The notes: generated by a model from the letters alone, not told the origin. A stretch of 64,000 nt of DNA from Gemmobacter caeni (GCF_003054195.1 NZ_QBKP01000014.1:57896-121895); one strand, 5' to 3'. Numbered from the stretch's first letter, positions 24,986 through 34,710 are shown. Numbers and translations are program-made.

Positions 24986-25651
24986 ATGGCAAGGAAACCC
25001 GCAGGCGCGCCCGTCGCTCTGGGACAACGGATACGCAAGCGCAGGCAGATGATGTCGATGACCTTGCAGGAGTTGAGCAATGCCTGTGGTGTATCGGTGA
25101 GCTATCTCAGCCAGGTCGAACGCGACAATGCGACCCCGACACTGGGAACGCTGGCGGAAATCGCGGCGGCGCTCGATGTGGGAATCGAACATTTCATCGC
25201 CACCCCCCGCCAGTCCGACAGCGTCACCCGCGCCTCTGAGCGCCAGCAATTTGCGGTTTCCGGCACTTCGGTGATCTATGAACGGATCGGTGCCGAGTTT
25301 CCGGGCCATGAACTGACCTCCTTCGTCCTGAACGTGCCCGCAGGCTATGCCTCCGAAACCATCCAGCACGCGGGCGAAGAGCTGATCTTCGTTCTGGACG
25401 GCGAAATTCTTCAGGTGGTGGACGGACAGCAGTTCCTGCTGCGCCCAGGCGACAGCATCCATTACCTTGGCCAGCACCCGCATTCCTGGTCCAACCCCGG
25501 CGACCGCATGGCGCGTCTGCTGTGGACCGGCAAGATGCTGCACGGCGCCACGCCGTCAGCCCATATCCCGCACGAGATTTCATCATCCCCCGTGCCGGAC
25601 GAAACCCGACTCGACGCGCCGGAAGGCGCGCCCGACGCAACCGCCAAATAG
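24986..25651 (+). CDS. XRE family regulator with cupin domain
   Basis: Protein of 221 residues. The N-terminal XRE helix-turn-helix (about residues 10-65) has MTLQELSNACGVSVSYLSQV followed by ERDNATPTLGTLAEIAAALD. The C-terminal cupin_2 sensor (about 125-195) has HAGEELIFVLDGEIL and LLRPGDSIHYLGQHPHSW. Proteins of this type commonly repress amino acid or polyamine catabolic genes and sense a small molecule in the cupin. Longer in-frame starts exist back to 24782, but the ATG at 24986 has AAGGA at proper distance and gives the family-typical N-terminus. It is followed after 36 bases by the dppA-like gene and is divergent from the aminotransferase-BKACE pair, so it probably controls both. Confidence 0.88.
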   Translation: MARKPAGAPVALGQRIRKRRQMMSMTLQELSNACGVSVSYLSQVERDNATPTLGTLAEIAAALDVGIEHFIATPRQSDSVTRASERQQFAVSGTSVIYERIGAEFPGHELTSFVLNVPAGYASETIQHAGEELIFVLDGEILQVVDGQQFLLRPGDSIHYLGQHPHSWSNPGDRMARLLWTGKMLHGATPSAHIPHEISSSPVPDETRLDAPEGAPDATAK

Positions 25652-25687
25652 CTGGCGGACGACTTCAAACCTCAAGGGAGTATAAAC

Positions 25688-27280
25688 GTGAAGCGATTTC
25701 TCGTATTTGCCTCGGCGCTGGCCATGAGCGCTGCCATGGCGGAAGCCAAGACCTTCGTCTATTGCTCGGAAGCGTCGCCCGAAGGGTTCGACCCCGCGCC
25801 CTATACCGCCGGCGGCACCTTCGACGCCTCGGCCCACCCGGTCTACAACCGCCTGACCGAGTTCAAGAAAGGCACGACCGAGGTTATCCCCGGCCTCGCC
25901 GAAAGCTGGGATGTGTCGGAAGACGGCACCGAATACACCTTCCACCTGCGCAAGGGCGTGAAGTGGCACTCGAACGAAAAGTTCACCCCGTCGCGCGACT
26001 TCAACGCCGATGACGTGGTCTTCTCGTATGCGCGTCAGGGCGATGCCAGCAATCCGTGGCACCAGTACATCTCGGGCATCACCTACGAATACTACACTTC
26101 GATGGACATGCCGAACCTGATCAAGTCGGTCGAGAAGATCGACGATTACACGGTCAAGTTCACGCTGAACCAGCCGGAAGCGCCGTTCCTCGCCAATATC
26201 GCCATGCCCTTCGCCTCGATCGTGTCGAAGGAATATGCCGATACGCTGGACGCCGCGGGCACCAAGGAAGACCTGAACAACCTGCCGATCGGCACCGGCC
26301 CGTTCAAGTTCGTCGCCTATCAGAAAGATGCCGTGATCCGCTACGCCAAGAACCCCGACTACTGGGGCGAGGCGCCGATCATCGACGATCTGGTCTTTGC
26401 GATCACCCCCGACGCCGCAGTGCGTCTGCAAAAGCTGAAGGCCGGTGAATGCCACCTGATGCCTTATCCGGCCCCGGCCGATATCGAGGCGATCAAGGCC
26501 GACCCGAACCTGAAGCTGGACGAACAGGCCGGTCTGAACGTGGGTTATCTGGCCTACAACACGACCATGGCGCCCTTCGACAATCCGAAGGTCCGCAAGG
26601 CGCTGAACATGGCCATCAACAAGCAGGCCATTGTTGACGCGGTGTTCCAGGGCGCGGCCGAACCCGCCAAGAACCCGATCCCGCCGACCATGTGGTCGTA
26701 CAACGACTCGATCAAGGACGATCCCTACGATCCGGAAGCCGCCAAGGCCATGCTGGCCGAGGCCGGTGTCACCGACCTGTCCATGAAGATCTGGGCGATG
26801 CCGGTGCAGCGTCCCTACATGCCGAACGCCCGCCGCACGGCAGAGCTGATGCAGGAAGACCTGTCGAAGGTCGGCGTCAAGGCCGAGATCGTGTCCTACG
26901 AATGGGGCGAGTATCTGGCCAAGTCGATGGAACCCGGCCGCGACGGCGCCGTGATCCTGGGCTGGACCGGCGACAACGGCGACCCGGACAACTTCCTGTC
27001 GGTGCTGCTGTCCTGCGATTCCGCCGGTGAAGGCGGCGCGAACCGTGCCTTCTGGTGCAACGAGGACTTCTCGAAACTGCTGAAGGACGCCAAGGTTACC
27101 GCCGACCCGGCCGAGCGCACCAAGCTTTATGAAGAGGCTCAGGTCATCTTCAAGGAGCAGGCGCCCTGGTTCACCATCGCGCACTCGACCCAGTATGTGC
27201 CGATGTCGAACAAGGTCTCCGGCTTCGTGATGAGCCCGCTGGGCGACTTCACCTTCGAAACCGTGGACATCGCCGAATAA
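25688..27280 (+). CDS. Dpp/Opp-type peptide ABC transporter binding protein
   Basis: Protein of 530 residues, SBP family 5 (DppA-like). It starts with GTG, preceded by AAGGGAG. Signal peptide [20 protein letters not shown], then the conserved [40 protein letters not shown] and [11 protein letters not shown]. Two Cys late in the protein (LLSCDSAG and FWCNEDF) match the disulfide position in DppA. It delivers dipeptides or related compounds to the permease pair downstream; ligand not determinable. A strong hairpin after its stop may raise its mRNA level relative to the permeases. Confidence 0.93.
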   Translation: MKRFLVFASALAMSAAMAEAKTFVYCSEASPEGFDPAPYTAGGTFDASAHPVYNRLTEFKKGTTEVIPGLAESWDVSEDGTEYTFHLRKGVKWHSNEKFTPSRDFNADDVVFSYARQGDASNPWHQYISGITYEYYTSMDMPNLIKSVEKIDDYTVKFTLNQPEAPFLANIAMPFASIVSKEYADTLDAAGTKEDLNNLPIGTGPFKFVAYQKDAVIRYAKNPDYWGEAPIIDDLVFAITPDAAVRLQKLKAGECHLMPYPAPADIEAIKADPNLKLDEQAGLNVGYLAYNTTMAPFDNPKVRKALNMAINKQAIVDAVFQGAAEPAKNPIPPTMWSYNDSIKDDPYDPEAAKAMLAEAGVTDLSMKIWAMPVQRPYMPNARRTAELMQEDLSKVGVKAEIVSYEWGEYLAKSMEPGRDGAVILGWTGDNGDPDNFLSVLLSCDSAGEGGANRAFWCNEDFSKLLKDAKVTADPAERTKLYEEAQVIFKEQAPWFTIAHSTQYVPMSNKVSGFVMSPLGDFTFETVDIAE

Positions 27281-27305
27281 TCGGGCCGCATCTAACGGAA
27301 ACCGG

Positions 27306-27333
27306 ACGCGCGGGGACATGGTTCCCCGCGCGT
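27306..27333 (+). terminator. intercistronic hairpin after binding-protein gene
   Basis: Perfect 11-base stem ACGCGCGGGGA/TCCCCGCGCGT with a six-base loop, 25 bases after the stop of the peptide-binding-protein gene. It is followed by TCTACAAGG rather than a clean T-run, so it is probably a partial terminator or 3' stabiliser that lets some transcription enter the permease genes. Confidence 0.55.
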
Positions 27334-27352
27334 TCTACAAGGAAAACGGTGC

Positions 27353-28360
27353 ATGGTCCGGTTCATCCTCTCAAAGCTTCTGTATCTGGTCCCGACCTTC
27401 CTCGGGATCACCGTCATTGCCTTCAGCTTCGTACGCATCCTGCCCGGCGACCCCGTGCTGCTGATGGCGGGCGAACGCGGCGTCAGCCCTGAACGGCACG
27501 CCGAACTGACGGCGCAGCTGGGTTACGACAAACCCGTGGTGATGCAGTATTTCGACTTCCTCGGCCGTCTGCTGCAAGGTGATTTCGGCAATTCGCTGGT
27601 CACCAAGAAGCCGGTGCTGACCGAATTCCTGACCCTGTTCCCGGCAACGGTCGAGCTGGGTCTGTGCGCCATCATCATCGCCACGCTGATCGGTGTGCCG
27701 GTGGGTGTGCTGGCCGCCATCAAACGGGGAAGCTGGTTCGACCAGATTTCCATGACCGCCGCACTGGTGGGCTTTTCCATGCCGATCTTCTGGTGGGGCC
27801 TGCTCCTGATCATCCTGTTTTCCGGTATTCTGGGCTGGACCCCGGTGTCGGGCCGCATCAGCCTGCTGTATTTCTTCCCCAATGTGACGGGCTTCATGCT
27901 GATTGACAGCCTGATGTCGGGGCAAAAGGGCGCCTTCACCTCGGCGCTGAGCCACCTGATCCTGCCCTCGGTCGTGCTGGCGACGATCCCGCTGGCGGTG
28001 ATCGCCCGGCAGACCCGCTCCGCCATGCTGGAGGTGATGGGCGAGGATTATGTGCGCACCGCCCGCGCCAAGGGGATGCCTACCTACCGCGTGATCGGCG
28101 TGCATGCGCTGCGCAATGCCATGATCCCGGTGATCACCACCATCGGCCTGCAAATCGGCGTGCTGATGGCGGGCGCCATCCTGACCGAGACCATCTTTTC
28201 CTGGCCCGGCATCGGCAAGTGGATGATCGATTCCATCTCGCGCCGTGACTATCCGGTGGTGCAATCCGGCCTCCTGCTGATTGCCGCGCTGGTCATGGTC
28301 GTGAACCTGCTGGTCGATCTTACCTATGGCCTCATCAACCCGAGGATCCGCGTCAAATGA
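27353..28360 (+). CDS. Dpp/Opp-type ABC permease (DppB-like)
   Basis: Protein of 335 residues with six predicted membrane helices and the DppB signature. The N-terminus has LYLVPTFLGITVIAFSFVRI and LPGDPV, then an EAA-type loop (MGEDYVRTARAKGMPTYRVI) and a C-terminal GAILTETIFSWPGIGKW. Its stop overlaps the ATG of the DppC-like gene (ATGA). It forms one half of the membrane channel of the peptide importer. Confidence 0.94.
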   Translation: MVRFILSKLLYLVPTFLGITVIAFSFVRILPGDPVLLMAGERGVSPERHAELTAQLGYDKPVVMQYFDFLGRLLQGDFGNSLVTKKPVLTEFLTLFPATVELGLCAIIIATLIGVPVGVLAAIKRGSWFDQISMTAALVGFSMPIFWWGLLLIILFSGILGWTPVSGRISLLYFFPNVTGFMLIDSLMSGQKGAFTSALSHLILPSVVLATIPLAVIARQTRSAMLEVMGEDYVRTARAKGMPTYRVIGVHALRNAMIPVITTIGLQIGVLMAGAILTETIFSWPGIGKWMIDSISRRDYPVVQSGLLLIAALVMVVNLLVDLTYGLINPRIRVK

Positions 28361-29274
28361 CCGATACGTCCCAAACCAACGCCCCGGTCAAGCTTTCGGA
28401 CGCCGCAATCCGCCGCCGGATGATCGCCGAGTTCTGGTTCTACTTCAGCCAGAACCGCGGTGCCGTCGTGGGCCTCGCCGTCTTCATCCTGCTGGTGCTG
28501 ATCGCGGTATTCGCCTCTGTGCTGGCACCGCATGACCCGACCACGCAATACCGTGAGGCGCTGCTGGTCCCGCCGGTCTGGCAGGACGGTGGCAGCGCCA
28601 GCTACCTGCTGGGCACCGATGCCGTTGGCCGGGACATCCTGTCCCGCCTGATCTTCGGCGCGCAGTATTCGCTGTTCATCGGCATCGTCGTCGTGTCCAT
28701 CGCGCTGGTGGGCGGCATCGTCATCGGCCTTCTGGCCGGGTTCTTCGGCGGCTGGGTGGACAGCGTCATCATGCGGGTGATGGATGTCATTCTTGCCTTC
28801 CCGTCGCTGCTGCTTGCCCTTGTGCTGGTGGCCGTGCTGGGGCCGGGGCTGACCAATGCGATGATCGCCATTGCCATCGTCTATCAGCCGCATTTCGCCC
28901 GCCTGACCCGCGCCGCCGTCATGTCCGAGATGAAGCGCGAATATGTCACCGCCGCCCGCGTGGCGGGGGCCGGCAATATCCGGCTGATGTTCAAGACCAT
29001 CCTGCCGAACTGCCTTGCACCGCTGATCGTGCAGGCCACGCTGTCCTTCTCGTCCGCCGTGCTCGATTCCGCCGCCCTGGGCTTCCTTGGCATGGGGGCG
29101 CAGCCGCCCGCGCCGGAATGGGGCACCATGCTGGCCGAAGCGCGCGAATTCATCCTGCGCGCCTGGTGGGTCGTGACCTTCCCCGGCCTCGCCATCCTGA
29201 TTTCGGTGCTGGCGATCAACCTGATGGGCGACGGTCTGCGCGACGCGCTCGACCCCAAGCTGAAGCGGAGCTGA
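28357..29274 (+). CDS. Dpp/Opp-type ABC permease (DppC-like)
   Basis: Protein of 305 residues. The OppC-type N-terminal helix (NRGAVVGLAVFILLVLIAVF) is followed by the periplasmic APHDPTTQY motif, LLGTDAVGRDILSRLIFGAQ, five further helices and the EAA loop MKREYVTAARVAGAGNIRLM. It pairs with the DppB-like protein. Four bases separate it from the first ATPase gene. Confidence 0.94.
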   Translation: MTDTSQTNAPVKLSDAAIRRRMIAEFWFYFSQNRGAVVGLAVFILLVLIAVFASVLAPHDPTTQYREALLVPPVWQDGGSASYLLGTDAVGRDILSRLIFGAQYSLFIGIVVVSIALVGGIVIGLLAGFFGGWVDSVIMRVMDVILAFPSLLLALVLVAVLGPGLTNAMIAIAIVYQPHFARLTRAAVMSEMKREYVTAARVAGAGNIRLMFKTILPNCLAPLIVQATLSFSSAVLDSAALGFLGMGAQPPAPEWGTMLAEAREFILRAWWVVTFPGLAILISVLAINLMGDGLRDALDPKLKRS

Positions 29275-29278
29275 CATC

Positions 29279-30115
29279 ATGGCGCTTCTGAACATCCGTA
29301 ACCTGACGGTCAAATTCGCCACCGCCACCGGCAGCTTTACCGCCGTGGACGGCATCGACGTCCGCGTCGACCGGGGCGAGGTTCTGGCCATCGTGGGCGA
29401 AAGCGGGTCCGGCAAATCAGTGTCGATGCTGGCGGTAATGGGGCTTCTGCCCGATACCGCCACCATCACCGCCGATGAAATGACCTATGACGGCCGCGAC
29501 ATCCTGAAGATGAGCGGGTCCGAACGCCGCCGCCTGATCGGCCGGGAGATCACGATGATCTTTCAGGAACCCATCGCCTCGCTGAACCCCTCGTTTACCG
29601 TGGGCTTCCAGATCGAGGAGGTGCTGCGCCTGAACCTCGGCCTGTCGAAACGCGACGCCCATGCCAAGGCGCTGGACCTGTTCCGCGCCGTGGGCATCCC
29701 CGAGCCCGAGGTGAAGATCAACGCCTATCCGCACCAGATGTCGGGCGGGCAGTGCCAGCGTGTGATGATCGCCATGGCCATCGCCTCGAACCCGCGTCTG
29801 CTGATTGCGGATGAACCGACCACCGCGCTGGATGTGACGATCCAGAAACAGATCCTCGACCTGCTGATGAAGCTGCAGGAGGATTACGGCATGGCGCTCA
29901 TCCTCATCACGCATGACATGGGCGTGGTGGCCGAAACCGCTGACCGTGTGGTGGTGCAATACAAGGGCAAGAAGATGGAAGAGGCGGATGTGCTGTCGCT
30001 GTTCGAGGCGCCGCAGCACCCCTATACCCGCGCGCTTCTGGCCGCCCTGCCGGAACATGCGACCGGCGACCGCCTGCCCACCGTTTCCGATTTCTTCCAG
30101 CAGGAGGGCGTGTGA
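29279..30115 (+). CDS. Dpp/Opp-type ABC ATPase (DppD-like), short form
   Basis: Protein of 278 residues. Walker A is GESGSGKS (near residue 41), the signature is MSGGQCQR (Cys in place of the more usual Gln/Arg residue), Walker B is [12 protein letters not shown], and the H-loop is LITHDMGVV. The C-terminal oligopeptide-transporter extension with its Cys cluster, present in many DppD/OppD proteins (about 320-340 residues), is mostly missing; the chain ends soon after [13 protein letters not shown]. This may mean no iron-sulfur or regulatory C-terminal domain. Overlaps the next gene as TGATG. Confidence 0.92.
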   Translation: MALLNIRNLTVKFATATGSFTAVDGIDVRVDRGEVLAIVGESGSGKSVSMLAVMGLLPDTATITADEMTYDGRDILKMSGSERRRLIGREITMIFQEPIASLNPSFTVGFQIEEVLRLNLGLSKRDAHAKALDLFRAVGIPEPEVKINAYPHQMSGGQCQRVMIAMAIASNPRLLIADEPTTALDVTIQKQILDLLMKLQEDYGMALILITHDMGVVAETADRVVVQYKGKKMEEADVLSLFEAPQHPYTRALLAALPEHATGDRLPTVSDFFQQEGV

Positions 30116-30966
30116 TGACTGCAACCCCCGTCGTTGAAGGCCGCGCCATTGTTCAGGACTACCACATTCCGGGCAGCATGTTTTCCGGCGCCAAGGTGGT
30201 TCGGGCACTGAAGGGCATCGACTTTGCCGTACAGAAGGGCAAGACGCTGGCCATCGTTGGCGAAAGCGGATCGGGCAAATCGACGCTGGCCCGCGTGATC
30301 GCGCTGATCGACGCGCCGTCCGGCGGCGAGTTGCGGATTGACGGCCAGCCCGTCGACATCCGCCGTCAGCGCCCCGGCCCCGCCATGCGCTCCAAGGTGC
30401 AGATGGTGTTCCAGAACCCTTATGGCAGCCTGAACCCGCGTCAGAAGATCGGCGACGTGCTGATGGAACCGCTGGTCATCAACACCGATGTTCCTGCCTC
30501 GGAACGGCGCGAACGGGCTGAGGCGATGCTGAAGAAGGTCGGGCTGCAACCCGAACACTTCAACCGCTATCCGCATATGTTTTCCGGCGGACAGCGGCAG
30601 CGGATCGCCATTGCCCGGGCGCTGATGCTGAACCCCTCGCTGCTGGTGCTGGACGAGCCCGTGTCAGCACTGGATCTGTCGGTGCAGGCGCAGGTGCTGA
30701 ACCTTCTGGCCGATTTGCAGGACGAGTTCGATCTGACTTACGTTTTCGTCAGCCATGACCTGTCGGTGGTCCGCTATATCGCCGACGAGGTCATGGTGAT
30801 CTCGAAGGGCGAGGCCGTGGAACAGGGTTCGCGGGAGGAACTGTTTGCCGACCCGAAGCATCCCTATACCAAATCGCTGTTCGCTGCGACGCCGGTGACG
30901 GATGTCGAGGCGATCCGCGCCCGCGTCGCCCGCCGCAAGGCCGCCCGGCAGGCCCAGCCCGCATGA
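30115..30966 (+). CDS. Dpp/Opp-type ABC ATPase (DppF-like)
   Basis: Protein of 283 residues. Walker A is GESGSGKST, the signature is FSGGQRQRIAIARAL, Walker B is LLVLDEPVSALDLS, and the H-loop is VSHDLSVV. The chain ends with the short DppF-type tail (HPYTKSLFAATPV). The ATG at 30115 is used, seven bases after AGGAGGG; an in-frame GTG at 30112 is the alternative. It forms a heterodimer with the DppD-like ATPase and closes the five-gene importer. Confidence 0.93.
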   Translation: MTATPVVEGRAIVQDYHIPGSMFSGAKVVRALKGIDFAVQKGKTLAIVGESGSGKSTLARVIALIDAPSGGELRIDGQPVDIRRQRPGPAMRSKVQMVFQNPYGSLNPRQKIGDVLMEPLVINTDVPASERRERAEAMLKKVGLQPEHFNRYPHMFSGGQRQRIAIARALMLNPSLLVLDEPVSALDLSVQAQVLNLLADLQDEFDLTYVFVSHDLSVVRYIADEVMVISKGEAVEQGSREELFADPKHPYTKSLFAATPVTDVEAIRARVARRKAARQAQPA

Positions 30967-30972
30967 GATGCC

Positions 30973-30995
30973 GCCGCCCCCGCATCGGGGGCGGC
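30973..30995 (+). terminator. GC-rich hairpin after the peptide transporter operon
   Basis: Perfect ten-base stem GCCGCCCCCG/CGGGGGCGGC with loop CAT, seven bases after the stop of the DppF-like gene. No T-run follows, so read-through into the peptidase gene (starting 59 bases after that stop) is likely; it may act as a partial terminator. Confidence 0.5.
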
Positions 30996-31024
30996 CCGAT
31001 TGCCCGGTCCCGAAGGACAGTCCG

Positions 31025-32179
31025 ATGACCGACTATGATACATTGCTGGCCGGGTTCCGCCCGGTCGATGTGCCCGCCATTCCCTCCGCCGAACTCTCGG
31101 GCCGTCTTGATACGCTGCGCCACGCCATGCGCGCGGGCGGGCTGGATGCGGTCTGGCTCGATGCCACATCGTCGCTGACCTATTACACCGGGCTGGCGCT
31201 TCATGCCTCGGAACGGCTGCATGGCGCGCTTGTGGGAGCAGATGGGTCGCTGACCTATGTGACGCCGAATTTTGAACGGCCCAAGCTGGAAACCATGATC
31301 CGCATTCCCGGTGCAATTGCAGTCTGGGAAGAGGACGAAGACCCGTTCGCCCTGATCCCCGCCCGCGTCTCCGGTCGCATCGGGCTGGACCCCGGAATGA
31401 GTTTCGGCTTTGCCAACCGGCTGATGGCGGCAAACCTGTCCGTCACCTCGGCCGGGCCGCTGATCGCGGCGCAACGGCGGATCAAGTCGGCCACCGAACT
31501 GGCCATCCTGCAAACCGCCATGGATGCCAGCCATGCGGTGCAGAAGGCAGTTCATACGGGCCTGCGCCCCGGTGTGACCACGGGCGAGGTGGCTGCTTTC
31601 GTGACCGCGGCGCATCAGGCGCTGGGTCTGCGCCATGTCTTTGTCGCCGTGCAGTTTGGCGAGGCGACGGCCTATCCCCACGGCGTGCCCTACGAGCAAA
31701 GCCTGAAGGACGGTGACATGGTGCTGGTTGACCTTGGCGGCAACCTGCACGGCTATCATTCCGATATCACGCGCAGCTATGTCTTCGGCACGCCGACCGA
31801 CCGGCAGCGCCATCTCTGGGACTGCGAGTATCGCGCACAGATGGCGGGATTTGCCGCCGCCCGCCCCGGTGTGGCCTGTGCCGATGTCGATGCCGCCGCG
31901 CGGGACTCGCTCGTCGCCGATGGCTTCGGCCCCGGCTATGCCGTTCCGGGCCTGCCGCACCGCACCGGCCACGGGCTCGGACTGGACCTGCATGAAGAGC
32001 CATGGATCGTCGCAGGCGATACCACCCCGCTTGCCCCCGGCATGTGCTTTTCCATCGAGCCGATGCTTTGCGTCTATGGCGAATGCGGTGTCCGGCTGGA
32101 GGACATTGCCTATATGACCGAAGAGGGGCCGCGCTGGTTCTGTGCCCCCTCGGCCAGTCTGGACCGCCCGTTCGAATGA
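31025..32179 (+). CDS. M24 family metallopeptidase (Xaa-Pro peptidase-like)
   Basis: Protein of 384 residues with a creatinase-type N-terminal domain and a C-terminal pita-bread M24 domain. The five metal ligands are visible: Asp in LVDLGG, Asp in HSDITRSY, His in HRTGHGLGLDLHE, Glu in CFSIEPM and Glu in VRLEDIAY. Members include Xaa-Pro aminopeptidases/dipeptidases and creatinase-like amidohydrolases. The frame is open from 30902 but the ATG at 31025 follows CGAAGGACAG and overlaps nothing. Placed directly after the peptide importer, it probably processes the imported compound in the cytoplasm. Confidence 0.88.
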   Translation: MTDYDTLLAGFRPVDVPAIPSAELSGRLDTLRHAMRAGGLDAVWLDATSSLTYYTGLALHASERLHGALVGADGSLTYVTPNFERPKLETMIRIPGAIAVWEEDEDPFALIPARVSGRIGLDPGMSFGFANRLMAANLSVTSAGPLIAAQRRIKSATELAILQTAMDASHAVQKAVHTGLRPGVTTGEVAAFVTAAHQALGLRHVFVAVQFGEATAYPHGVPYEQSLKDGDMVLVDLGGNLHGYHSDITRSYVFGTPTDRQRHLWDCEYRAQMAGFAAARPGVACADVDAAARDSLVADGFGPGYAVPGLPHRTGHGLGLDLHEEPWIVAGDTTPLAPGMCFSIEPMLCVYGECGVRLEDIAYMTEEGPRWFCAPSASLDRPFE

Positions 32180-32185
32180 TGCTGC

Positions 32186-32209
32186 GGCGCCCCTTCGCGG
32201 GGCGCCTTT
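32186..32209 (+). terminator. rho-independent terminator after the M24 peptidase
   Basis: Stem GGCGCCCC/GGGGCGCC with loop TTCGC, then TTTGCCTTA. It lies between the stop of the peptidase gene and the convergent stop of the flavoprotein gene, where a terminator is expected. Confidence 0.75.
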
Positions 32210-32212
32210 GCC

Positions 32213-33922
32213 TTACTGGGCGGCAACCTGCCCGATCACATAGCCGAACACCAGCGCCGGGCCCAGCGTGATGCCCGGCCCCGGATAAGCCCCCGACATG
32301 ATCGAGTTGATGTCGTTACCGCAGGCGAACAGACCGGGGATCGGCTGACCCTGCCGGTCTTTCACCCGGCCTTCCGCCGTCACATCCAGCCCCATCGAGG
32401 TGCCGATGTCACCGGGGAAGATCTCGATGGCATAGAACGGTCCTTCCAGCGGGCGCAGGCAGGGGTTCGGCTTGTTCTCGGCATCGCCCAGATAGCGCTG
32501 ATAGCTCGTGGCCCCCTTGCCGAAGGCCGCATCCTCGCCCCTCACGGCACCGGCGTTGAAGGCCCGCACCGTCGTTTCCAGCGCTGCCGGGTCTATACCG
32601 CATTGCCGCGCCAGCCCATCCAGCGTGGCATCGCGCTTCAGATAGCCGCTGGCGATATGCTTGCCGATCCGCGCCGGGAAGGCATGGGCCGCCCCCAGAC
32701 CATAGCGCCGCACCGCCCGGTGATCCGCCACCAGCCAGGCCGACCGCTGCCCCTCGGCCAGCAGTTTCGCAATCAGCCCCTGCACGAAATCGTGGTAGCT
32801 GGCGGCCTCGTTCACGAAACGCTGCCCGTCATGGCCCACGGCAATGACACCCGGTTTCGCACGGTCAAGAAACAGATGCGGGAAGGGCCGGACCGAGCCA
32901 TCAGTATTGCGCAGCAGCGACACCGGGGTCCAGAAACCGCCATTGGCATTGGTGTCAACAAAGGCCGCACCGATGGCTTCGGCCGCCGCAATCGCACCGC
33001 CGGTGCCGGTGGCGGGCGACATGGAATAATGCGGCAGACCGCGTTTCACATGATCGAAGGTCCCGGCCCGTTTCGCCGGGTTCTGCGGATAGCCGCCCGC
33101 CGCCAGCACCACACCACGCCTGGCCGCGATGCGGCGCAGGCCCTTCGGCCCCTTGACCTCGGCCCCCGTGACGCGGCCTGTCTCATCACGGGCCAGACCA
33201 ATCAACTCGTGCCCGGTGCACAGCGGAATGCCCAGCGCGAATACCGTTTCCGCCAGCCGCCCCGACACCGCAGCCCCCATCACCAGCCGGGTATTGCGGC
33301 CATGGGTCACCCGGTCGCGCAGATACCGCAGCACGGTTTTCGTGGCATAGGTCGCGGATTTGACCGAGCGCGCCATGCGCAGGAAGTGAAAGATGTCGGG
33401 CCGCCCCAGCGGCATACCGCCCAGGATCGTGAAATCGGCAATCGGCGGGCGCATGCGATAAAGATCGGCGCCCAGCTTGCGGCCGTCGTAGTCATCGGCA
33501 TCCAGCGACCGGCCGCCTTCCGTCGCTCCCTCGGCGTCGGAATGGTAATCCGGCGAATACGCCCGGTGCGCCAGCTTCAGCGCGGTCTTTTCATGGAAAA
33601 AGCCGATGGCCTCCGGCCCCTTGTCCAGAAAGGCATCGACCAGTTCGGCGTTGAACAGATTGCCTGTCTCGCCCTTGATATAGGTGCGCGCGGCCTCGCG
33701 GCTGTCGGTCATCCCGGCAGCGGCAGCCAGCGGGTTGCCGGGCACCCAGATCGCGCCCCCCGAAACGGCGGTGGAGCCGCCGAACACATCGGATTTCTCG
33801 ATGATGACCGGCGACAGGCCATGGTGACGGGCGGAAATGGCGGCGGCCATGCCCGCCGCGCCGGAGCCGACGATCAGCAGATCGCAGCTTTCCGGCAGAT
33901 CAGGCACCAGAGGTTTACGCAT
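32213..33922 (-). CDS. KstD-like FAD-dependent dehydrogenase
   Basis: Protein of 569 residues. The N-terminal FAD-binding motif is LLIVGSGAAGMAAAISARHH, followed by FGGSTAVSGGAIWVPGN. The C-terminal GNDINSIMSGAYPGPGITLG and PALVFGYVIG are hallmarks of the 3-ketosteroid-delta-1-dehydrogenase/fumarate reductase flavoprotein group. It probably desaturates a ring or alkyl chain next to a keto group; the substrate need not be a steroid. The ATG at 33922 starts eight bases inside the end of the SDR gene, so it is coupled. Last gene of the eight-gene TRAP/SDR operon. Confidence 0.87.
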   Translation of the reverse strand: MRKPLVPDLPESCDLLIVGSGAAGMAAAISARHHGLSPVIIEKSDVFGGSTAVSGGAIWVPGNPLAAAAGMTDSREAARTYIKGETGNLFNAELVDAFLDKGPEAIGFFHEKTALKLAHRAYSPDYHSDAEGATEGGRSLDADDYDGRKLGADLYRMRPPIADFTILGGMPLGRPDIFHFLRMARSVKSATYATKTVLRYLRDRVTHGRNTRLVMGAAVSGRLAETVFALGIPLCTGHELIGLARDETGRVTGAEVKGPKGLRRIAARRGVVLAAGGYPQNPAKRAGTFDHVKRGLPHYSMSPATGTGGAIAAAEAIGAAFVDTNANGGFWTPVSLLRNTDGSVRPFPHLFLDRAKPGVIAVGHDGQRFVNEAASYHDFVQGLIAKLLAEGQRSAWLVADHRAVRRYGLGAAHAFPARIGKHIASGYLKRDATLDGLARQCGIDPAALETTVRAFNAGAVRGEDAAFGKGATSYQRYLGDAENKPNPCLRPLEGPFYAIEIFPGDIGTSMGLDVTAEGRVKDRQGQPIPGLFACGNDINSIMSGAYPGPGITLGPALVFGYVIGQVAAQ

Positions 33923-34697
33923 AGATCGCCTCCTCCCTCGGATAGCGGCCCATGGCCCAGCCGCCATCAACGGCAAGGATCTGCCCGGTGATGAACGACG
34001 CCTCGTCAGAGGCGAGGAAGCGCACGGCTCGGGCGACATCCTCCGGCGTGCCGACACGGCGCAGCGGGGCGCCGTCGATCATCTGATGCCGCCGCCAGGC
34101 CTCGGTGCGGATGCGTTCGGCGGTCAGCGGCGTTTCGATCAGACCGGGGGCGACCGCGTTGACGCGGATGCCGTTCGGCCCGAAATCGTTGGCCATCTGC
34201 CGCGTCAATCCGATCACCGCCGCTTTCGAGGCGGAATAGCCGCAGGAGCTTTGCGCGCCGATCTGTCCGAAGATCGAGGCGGTGTTGACGATGGCGCCGC
34301 CGCCATTGCGCATCATCCGCCCCACAGCCCAGCGCGACAGGCGGAACAGGCCCAGCACGTTGATATCGAAATACCGGGTGAAATCCGCATCGCTGGTTTC
34401 CAGCGCATGCGCGCCGCGCGCGACACCTGCATTGTTTATAAGGATGTCCGGCTGTCGCCTCTCTGCCGCCAGCGCGGCATCAAGCTGGTCGGGCAGGCCC
34501 GCGTCGGTCACATCCCCCTGCACGGCGGTCACGCCGGGACGGGTGGCGAGCGCCGTAATCCCGTCGGGTTCGCGGTCCACCGCCACGACATGCGCGCCTG
34601 CGGCCAGAAGCGCCTCGGCAATCGCAAGGCCGATGCCCTGCCCTGCGCCGGTTACGATGGCGGTACGGCCGTTCAGGGTGCTTGGTTGCAAAGTCAT
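33915..34697 (-). CDS. SDR family oxidoreductase (operon copy 3)
   Basis: Protein of 260 residues, classical short-chain dehydrogenase: TGAGQGIG cofactor motif, NNAG, and the catalytic YSASK with Ser in NTASIFGQIG. The C-terminal ILAVDGGWAMG is typical. It prefers NAD(H) or NADP(H); Asp in VVAVDREPD after strand 2 suggests NAD. The ATG at 34697 follows GAGGGATTCGAG. One of three SDR genes in the operon; oxidises or reduces an alcohol/ketone on the imported substrate. Confidence 0.9.
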   Translation of the reverse strand: MTLQPSTLNGRTAIVTGAGQGIGLAIAEALLAAGAHVVAVDREPDGITALATRPGVTAVQGDVTDAGLPDQLDAALAAERRQPDILINNAGVARGAHALETSDADFTRYFDINVLGLFRLSRWAVGRMMRNGGGAIVNTASIFGQIGAQSSCGYSASKAAVIGLTRQMANDFGPNGIRVNAVAPGLIETPLTAERIRTEAWRRHQMIDGAPLRRVGTPEDVARAVRFLASDEASFITGQILAVDGGWAMGRYPREEAIYA

Positions 34698-34710
34698 CTC
34701 GAATCCCTCC

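Noticed and set aside
32213..33922. True 3-ketosteroid dehydrogenase and steroid catabolism
   Set aside because: Only the flavoprotein family fits; no ring-cleaving or side-chain genes are nearby, so only a KstD-like label is justified.
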